From NCBI RefSeq assembly GCF_030253575.1, contig NC_080569.1, forward strand, positions 5,829,501 through 5,893,500: a stretch of 64,000 nt of DNA, written 5' to 3'. The position numbers were made by a program, and so were the translations under genes. Within the stretch, counting starts at the first letter, position 1. The number at the start of each line of letters is the position of its first letter. The notes beneath the pieces are model-generated. The model searched no databases. It saw only the letters and a list, made by a program, of their open reading frames with translations, and was not told where the DNA came from. This stretch comes from Rhododendron vialii. Taxonomy: Eukaryota > Streptophyta > Magnoliopsida > Ericales > Ericaceae. This document shows positions 58,631 to 64,000 of this stretch, in pieces.

Positions 58631-59759
58631 CATGTGGATGCATGCAAAACTTGAAGTTTGAAACAACATACATCATTCAAGTTCTAATGTAATCGGCCTG
58701 AAAGCTTCAGTTACCAATGTCAGGTCATCTCAATCAGAGTTTCTGAAGTTCAACATGGTTTGGATGGTCGGTTTGGCTTCATAATGGATTGATTCAGAGC
58801 TTGTCAGTTAGATGCTTACGATTCTTGCTTCAGATTAGGTAATGTCGGTCCAGAAGAAGTTGCATAACTAAATTAACAAACCTGATATTTAACACTCCAA
58901 TAAGAATGTACGATAGACTAATACACACACCAACCTCGATTTAAATACTTTACGAAGACCAAAACTTACAACAGAGACCAAAAATGAAAAGCGATATAAA
59001 ACACAATAAGAGCAATTGCAAGAGTGAAACCTCAAGGACAGACAAAAAGACATTTATCTTAACCACTTGATCCCAAGCTCACTAGCAAGTGGTATCATTA
59101 GATCTGATAATGTAGTCATTATATCATCTCTCCTTGACACAAGATGATATAATTTATATCATTGGCTAGTGGTCTTGTCTTGTTTCATTCATCATAATAG
59201 AAGAGGTCAAGCAAACTCCATAACAATCAATTGAGAACGAACAATATCATTTGACTGTATGAGCAATGTGATAATCTGATCAAACTACAGTAACAACCAT
59301 GAAACTGAAAAATATCAAATTTGAAATCAACATAGGCCATGGGTAGTATATACTAGAACTCACCGTGGCAGCATGAGAATGGCCCCCAACGAATAACGGG
59401 TGACTATGTTCTTTTTCAAATCTTGTCACAACCCATTTTTCAGATTTATTCACTTTGACCAACATCATTGCATTGCAGCCTTCTCTTGTGCTTGACCTTG
59501 GTTTCCTAACAGGCCCAAAACGGTCTCTCGACTTAATATAGTAACCCTGCTTATTACATGAAAGCCTCCGGGAAAGGATTCTCTTATCAACCTCCGAACG
59601 ACGACACTGATCGATCCGCATTATGAATCCTACACGTATCGCATATTCTTCGTAAAATTTCTTGGCAGCATCTTCAGAGTCAAATTCCATGCCAACATGT
59701 GGTTCTTGAGCCACATTCTCTTCACATGCAACCAAGTCTGTTCCATCCGAACTGTCCAT
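58236..59759 (-). CDS. short FAR1-related factor (FRF type): FAR1 domain plus coiled coil
   Basis: Two coding exons: 59759-59364 and 58439-58236; 600 nt, 199 residues. Residues about 24-121 are the FAR1 DNA-binding domain (WRKY-GCM1 zinc finger) with ligands Cys68, Cys95, His118 and His120 (RRLSCNKQGY, REGCNAMM, EKEHSHPL). The second exon gives a heptad-like helix (KDRRIQELLRELERQDQLC to EEQTEQLSIKIQEVV), fit for dimerising. The MULE transposase domain and SWIM finger of full FHY3/FAR1 proteins are absent. FRF proteins of this build (At3g59470-like) are thought to compete with FHY3/FAR1 at shared promoter sites. The ATG at 59759 lies 24 bases after an acceptor, so the start follows a leader intron. 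The intron between coding exons holds a 58-base GA tract. Confidence 0.87.
58571..58628 (+). repeat. (GA)n microsatellite in the FAR1-type gene intron
   Basis: About 29 GA units on the plus strand, which is TC in the transcript of the gene. Its size makes it likely to be variable between individuals. Confidence 0.9.
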
Positions 59760-59783
59760 GTTATTGGCTCCAACATTCAATTC

Positions 59784-60264
59784 CTGTAACATTGTGTCCA
59801 ATCATATTCAATACCAGCAAAGACTCTCCCTCTCCCCCTCCTTGTGTGTTTGCGCGTGTCTATTACCCAAATAAAGACAAGAAGTAAGAACCACTCTCCT
59901 AGATACACCAGTAAACACAGCAGTAATGGATATCATATCTTGTTATCTTCACATGCACAAGAAGTTACTGCATCTTTAATATTCAGGTTAACAAATCCAT
60001 CCACTAGGACAAATCATCTTGGCCAGGTACTCAATCAAGTCAAGGCTTTAGAAGTGGGAAATGTGGGTTCAAGATATGATACGAACACATAAATAAACAA
60101 ATATAAACAATATACACGGCTGAAGGCCCCCCAAAGAAATGCTAAAATGAAGGGCCCTGAATGTCTAGTACTTCAATTTACTTACCCCCAAAATGTCTAG
60201 TACTTCAATTTAAGACATAAACGACCAGAAAGAGAGGGAGCGGAACAGAGAGAGAGAGAGGTAC
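59784..60264 (-). other. leader intron of the FAR1-type gene
   Basis: On the minus strand a donor (accg|gtacct at 60264) and an acceptor (ttacag|gaattg at 59784) bound an intron of 481 bases in front of the start codon. The leader exon above 60264 lies just after a GA/TC stretch. This splice pair is inferred from consensus only. Confidence 0.55.
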
Positions 60265-61734
60265 CGGTTCCTACCGTCGCCGGACGCTGCCGGGCGTAGT
60301 TCGATCGAGGATTTAGTAAGACTTTTGCTGTGGGTTCAGTGACTGAATTGTGTGATTTAGGGCTGACAAATATACACATATTCTGTGCTTCGCTAAATTT
60401 ACCCTGCAATTTTTAAAAACCGCATTTTTACCCCCAAAATCTTCTAAGACTTACACCAGTAGCCCCATTGTCCCCGATAAGTTCCAACGGGGTCCCCCTG
60501 AAGAAAAAACGTCTCGTAAGGTGTATAGCCAGAAAAATAGTTTGTTCCCAACTTTGAGAGTAACTTTCAACTCTCGGCACAGTTTTTAATAAATTTCTCT
60601 TTCTATCTCTCTCCACTCATTACCACTCAACTTTCAAAAATAACTTTCTAAAACTTAAACCAAACAAAGCCGTGTTTGTAGAGTAATACTGTAGCTTTCG
60701 AGGAACGCTACACACAACTCTCGACCACAACTACGGAGATGTTTGATGCACATGGATTCACATGCATTGAACGGCTCCGGATGCAGTTGTATCCACAATT
60801 ATGGTCAAGAGTTGTTCATGTAGACTTTCTCGTAGCTTTTAACTGAGTGAATACATATCCCTGAATTTTTTACCAAAAAAAAAAAGAGAGACGTATCTTG
60901 GTTAGTAAATAAAACAATGATAGATGCAACAGATTTCAAACAATATTGCATTCTTCTCAGTCCTTAGCTTGTTGATGTTAACCCAGCAGAAACCAAGAAA
61001 GCCACTGCTTCTTCTGACCCCAAAAATTGGTGAAAGGAAGGGCCCTAAATGCTTATTGTTGTTATTTACCTGACCTTTCTTCGATTTGGATTGAGATTCT
61101 GGTGTATTTCCTTCTGATTCAATTACTACTTCAGGGCTGACACATGAACCTATTTCCCAGTTCTACAAATTTTACCTTCACCTTTTAAGCATAAGATTTT
61201 GGCACCAGGAAGCAAATGGGTTTTAAGCGCATCAATAGATGAATACATGATTACCACCATTTTCAGTTGAATATATATGGAACATCTCATTCAAGAATTT
61301 GTCGCTACAGGTCCATTGTGAAAATTTGCATCTTAGCATCAGATTTGATGAACTTAAAGCTCTTCAGTTTTGATACGCAGATGCATAACCCGTCCATGGC
61401 AATCACAAAAGTTAGAGATAAACACTCTATTTTTCGGTTTTTTGGGCAACCGAGATCCGCCCATGGAAATCATACAATTAGAGAAAAACATCCATTCTTT
61501 TTCTCATACTGTGGAGTAACCCAGAAAATGTCAAGATACAGCAAAAAGACAACACCCGTGTCACTTACGGGCCATGAGAAATGAGAATCAAGCATGGCAC
61601 CATTTCAGCATAACTCAATGTTGGTATATTTACATATTTGACTTATCAAATCAGTACATTATCAAACCAACACCACCATCAAAGGTCAAATTGCCCTGGA
61701 ACTGCATAGATACAAATAATAATGACATCATAAT
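60265..61734. other. region between the two minus-strand genes
   Basis: It contains the leader exon and promoter of the FAR1-type gene at its left edge. A dispersed repeat lies at about 60578-60660 and a small MITE at about 60700-60840. The 3' side of the PPR gene ends at the right. No further gene seen. Confidence 0.4.
60700..60840. mobile_element. small inverted-repeat element
   Basis: gctacacacaactctcgacca at the left pairs with tggtcaagagttgttcatgta near the right, and the tips read gctac and gtagc. It is about 140 bp. Short and diverged, with no target duplication seen. Confidence 0.5.
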
Positions 61735-63306
61735 TTACACATCAGGAACAGCTGACCTGGCTAATGATTCAAGTTGGAACAAATGGGACTTTATTTGCTT
61801 ATCCAACACAAAACCTGCCATCTCTACCTCCTTGCAAACCTCTTTACATTTCGCTACCCGCCCAGAAACCATGTATATGTTGAACAAGTTACGGTAGATG
61901 TCATAAGTAGGAGAGAAACCTGCCTCCTTAAGTTTTGAAAAATATCTTACAGTCCTAGGGAGATCATTCAAAGCAACAAAAAGCTTAATTACCACACGGT
62001 AAGCGGGAAGATCAAACAGGCAATTTGCACCTTCCATTTCCCAAACCACTGGCAATGCCTCCCTATATTTCTCTTGACAGAAACGGCTATGAATCACAGT
62101 AGTGTACATAACTACACTTGGATCCTGCCCAGATTGTTTGTACCAATTGAAAAGGCTCTCCACAATATCAAATTTCCCAAGCCTTATGCAAACTTTCATG
62201 ATAGCCGTGCAGCCCTGCTGATTTAGGTTCAGATCATCTCTTTCTCCAAGCTCTTCTAACAGTGGCAATACCCGAATGTGCTTATCTGGGTTCTTTCCTA
62301 ATTCTAGTATTAGCTTAGCGTAAATCCCGGAGTCTAACGTCCTTTTACCAGCTTTAGCAGATAAGATAAGCTTCCGGGCTTCTATCAAGAGTCCCCCTTT
62401 AATGAACCCCCTCACCATTGCCTCAATTACGCTCCGGCTTCCAAAAGTGGTGAATTCCTCTAAAGCAGATGGCAATTTCAAGTCACGGTTCCTTGCCAAG
62501 ACCTCAACAGTTGAAGCCAAAATCCGGTCATCAGGAAAGAGGTGGGGTTGTGTTCGAGCCCAATTAAAAGTCTCCAGAGCTCGCTTGGGAAGGCCCATGT
62601 GACCCAACTCCCGGACAGTTAATGAAAGAGACCCTTTCCGAAGGAATGCAGGCCACTTGTTGAGAACTGTGGACACATCTTCATCGGAAGGAAGTCTTCT
62701 AATCTCTTTGGCTAGGTCAACTAAGAAACTCGGGTTCTTGTATACTCGCTTTGAGAAAGTTTGCCGCGAAGAAACAGCTGCAGAAGAAGTCATTCTCACG
62801 TGTTTCTTAGGTGTGGGGAACCCTATAGGCCGGATTTTGGTGGGAAGTCGCAGTGGTAGAGGCCTTTCCCTATTCAAGAGTTTTCCTGGTTTTTGAGGAA
62901 TCCTCCCTCTGAAAAGAGATGAGATTGCTTCTATCTCATCTGGGTCCCAAACAATGTTGTCTCCACCTTCTTTTTCTCCTTCACCCGCAGTATCAGTGTC
63001 ATCAAAATTATCAACCATAGGATCCTCATAAACTAAATCATGTGTCTCATTTTGGTCAGTGGAAGGCTTATCCTTCCAAAATCTATCAGTCACTGATTCT
63101 CGGGGAAGCTTGGGGCATCGTGGGTACCGAAGGTTCTTCGGTTCTCTACTACGGCTATGTCTTCCCCTCGTTTGTGCCCTCAAAACTAATCTACAAGTGT
63201 TTGGAAAACTTACTCCAAGTACATTCTTACTGGATCCTTCAACTCCATGAAGAACCCGTGTCTCCGAAAATGGACAAATACTTCGAGTCAAAAGTATGAT
63301 ACCCAT
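61735..63306 (-). CDS. EMB975: pentatricopeptide repeat protein (EMB975-like), intronless
   Basis: Single exon of 1572 nt, 523 residues. The ATG at 63306 is the first in the frame; upstream the frame continues only from a TTG. PPR proteins bind organelle RNA in a sequence-specific way. The N-terminal 90 residues are Arg/Ser-rich with few acids (transit peptide). An acidic linker follows (DNFDDTDTAGEGEKEGGD). A conserved block DPDEIEAISSLFRGRIPQKP precedes the helical repeats, which run from about 240 to the end (SGIYAKLILEL, VVMYTTVIHSRFCQEKYREA, PAYRVVIKLFVALND, PTYDIYRNLFNIYMVSGR are clear PPR helices). The block order matches Arabidopsis At2g01860 (EMB975), needed for embryo development; orthology is from memory. 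No defect seen. Confidence 0.85.
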   Translation of the reverse strand: MGIILLTRSICPFSETRVLHGVEGSSKNVLGVSFPNTCRLVLRAQTRGRHSRSREPKNLRYPRCPKLPRESVTDRFWKDKPSTDQNETHDLVYEDPMVDNFDDTDTAGEGEKEGGDNIVWDPDEIEAISSLFRGRIPQKPGKLLNRERPLPLRLPTKIRPIGFPTPKKHVRMTSSAAVSSRQTFSKRVYKNPSFLVDLAKEIRRLPSDEDVSTVLNKWPAFLRKGSLSLTVRELGHMGLPKRALETFNWARTQPHLFPDDRILASTVEVLARNRDLKLPSALEEFTTFGSRSVIEAMVRGFIKGGLLIEARKLILSAKAGKRTLDSGIYAKLILELGKNPDKHIRVLPLLEELGERDDLNLNQQGCTAIMKVCIRLGKFDIVESLFNWYKQSGQDPSVVMYTTVIHSRFCQEKYREALPVVWEMEGANCLFDLPAYRVVIKLFVALNDLPRTVRYFSKLKEAGFSPTYDIYRNLFNIYMVSGRVAKCKEVCKEVEMAGFVLDKQIKSHLFQLESLARSAVPDV

Positions 63307-63403
63307 CTCCCGCCTCGGGCGTTTAAAGGAATTCAAACTTCAGCCGCTGTCGAAAAAGGGAATTTCATCAAACACCTGGTGTGCAATCAAAGCCAAGCAC
63401 TAT

Positions 63404-63550
63404 AACAACAAGGCTTCGACGATGTGGGATTAAGGTCGCGGGTTCGATTTTCGAAAACAGCCCCCCTGTTTTGTTTTACAGAGGTAAGGCTGTGAACATT
63501 AACGCTTCCCTAGTGGCTAATCCCCTTATATACGGAGCTTTGCGCACTAG
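63404..63550 (+). mobile_element. Au-like SINE
   Basis: ggtcgcgggttcgattttcg (B box), gaaaacagcc, acagaggtaaggctgtgaac, acgcttccc, then tatacggagctttgcgcact match the ordered landmarks of the Au SINE family. It is better preserved than the copy at 46.5 kb. It lies about 100 bases upstream of the PPR start, so it may form part of that gene's promoter. Confidence 0.7.
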
Positions 63551-63630
63551 ATGAGCACAAAGTGGAATATAATCTCGTATATGTGTATGTATATAATGTA
63601 TATAGTTGGAGAAAGAGAGAAGAAAAACGA

Positions 63631-63768
63631 ATGCCTCCGGCTATCAAATTGAAATTACTATTGACTCGAATGGAAAGTGGCCGGCAGCAGTCGGTGGTCA
63701 ATGAAGTATGGAGTTTCCCGCTCGATATTCAGCCCACCACGCGACGGAGGTTGGCCTCTGAAAATTAG
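63631..63768 (+). CDS. unassigned short open frame near the right edge
   Basis: ATG at 63631 opens MPPAIKLKLLLTRMESGRQQ and the frame stops after 45 residues. I do not recognise it. It could be the first exon of a gene diverging from the PPR gene, since a possible donor (aatgaa|gtatgg) lies inside and the gene would then continue beyond the window. It could equally be chance. A purine-rich leader and TA-rich sequence precede it. Confidence 0.3.
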   Translation: MPPAIKLKLLLTRMESGRQQSVVNEVWSFPLDIQPTTRRRLASEN

Positions 63769-64000
63769 TTAGTACATCAATCCAAGAGCTCCAAACAGAT
63801 CCTTGATTCTCTTGGGGAAATTACAGCGGTGGTCCCTTTATTTTTTCGTGTCTCATTTTCATCTCTATACTTGGTGGAGAAGGGTTATCAAACTTGAACG
63901 TGTTACGGTGATCTGTTTAAATTTGTTCACCAGGGTTTTCATAACCATCCCTCCCTCGGCACGGTTTTTAATATTTTTTCTCTTAGGGCCCGTTTGATAA
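63769..64000. other. window edge, possible MITE start
   Basis: The last bases (gggcccgtttgataa) look like the tip of a Tourist-like MITE cut by the window end, and ctcggcacggtttttaata just before resembles the dispersed block at 60.57 kb. Only one end is visible, so no element is called. Confidence 0.3.

Noticed and set aside
63307-63336. PPR frame extended upstream to 63336
   Set aside because: The extra ten codons begin with TTG. The first ATG is at 63306 and has a reasonable context.
1-64000. CRISPR array, operon or bacterial-type system
   Set aside because: The repeats are tandem duplications, microsatellites and MITEs in a plant nuclear context. No array with regular spacers exists.

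Overview
The window is nuclear DNA of a flowering plant. Its genes are interrupted by short GT-AG introns and encode plant-only families: an SKU5-like protein, SCPL carboxypeptidases, a 9-lipoxygenase, the FAR1 family, a CRM protein and a PPR protein. The AT-rich non-coding DNA is full of small inverted-repeat elements, TC/GA microsatellites, SINE remnants and two miniature LTR elements (TRIMs). The gene content suits a eudicot, and the repeat-rich spacing suggests a woody one, possibly an asterid. I cannot fix the species by eye.

Layout: 0.96-7.0 kb (+), SKU5-like GPI-anchored multicopper-oxidase relative, with a TRIM in intron 1 and a near-perfect palindrome in intron 2. 7.0-9.8 kb, MITEs and a fossil exon 1 of the next gene family. 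9.86-15.5 kb and 18.8-23.4 kb (+), tandem SCPL20-type serine carboxypeptidase genes. 23.4-27.3 kb, gene-free DNA with an 801-bp foldback element carrying a perfect 9-bp target duplication, a 125-bp tandem duplication and another MITE. 27.3-31.4 kb (+), PARN-like protein whose nuclease site is mostly lost. 32.6-37.3 kb (+), plastid-type FAD-dependent oxidoreductase. 38.1-43.1 kb (-), complete nine-exon 9-lipoxygenase with a TRIM in intron 6. 43.1-45.5 kb, a direct duplication split by a MITE. 45.5-46.0 kb (+), intronless complex I ferredoxin-like protein. 46.0-53.3 kb, repeats, a promoter-like TATA/TC site without a recognisable gene, and a calmodulin-like pseudogene. 53.3-57.3 kb (+), single-CRM-domain RNA-binding protein. 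58.2-60.4 kb (-), short FAR1-related factor with a leader intron. 61.7-63.3 kb (-), intronless PPR protein. An unassigned short ORF lies near the right edge.

The genes do not form an operon-like system. Several share an organelle theme: PARN-like, CRM and PPR proteins for organelle RNA, the ferredoxin-like protein for respiratory complex I, and the oxidoreductase for plastids. The SKU5-like, SCPL and lipoxygenase products are cell-wall, vacuolar or secreted, and oxylipin enzymes. Exon limits were set by hand from GT-AG sites and reading-frame continuity. For every multi-exon gene here the summed exons are divisible by three and read through to a stop.
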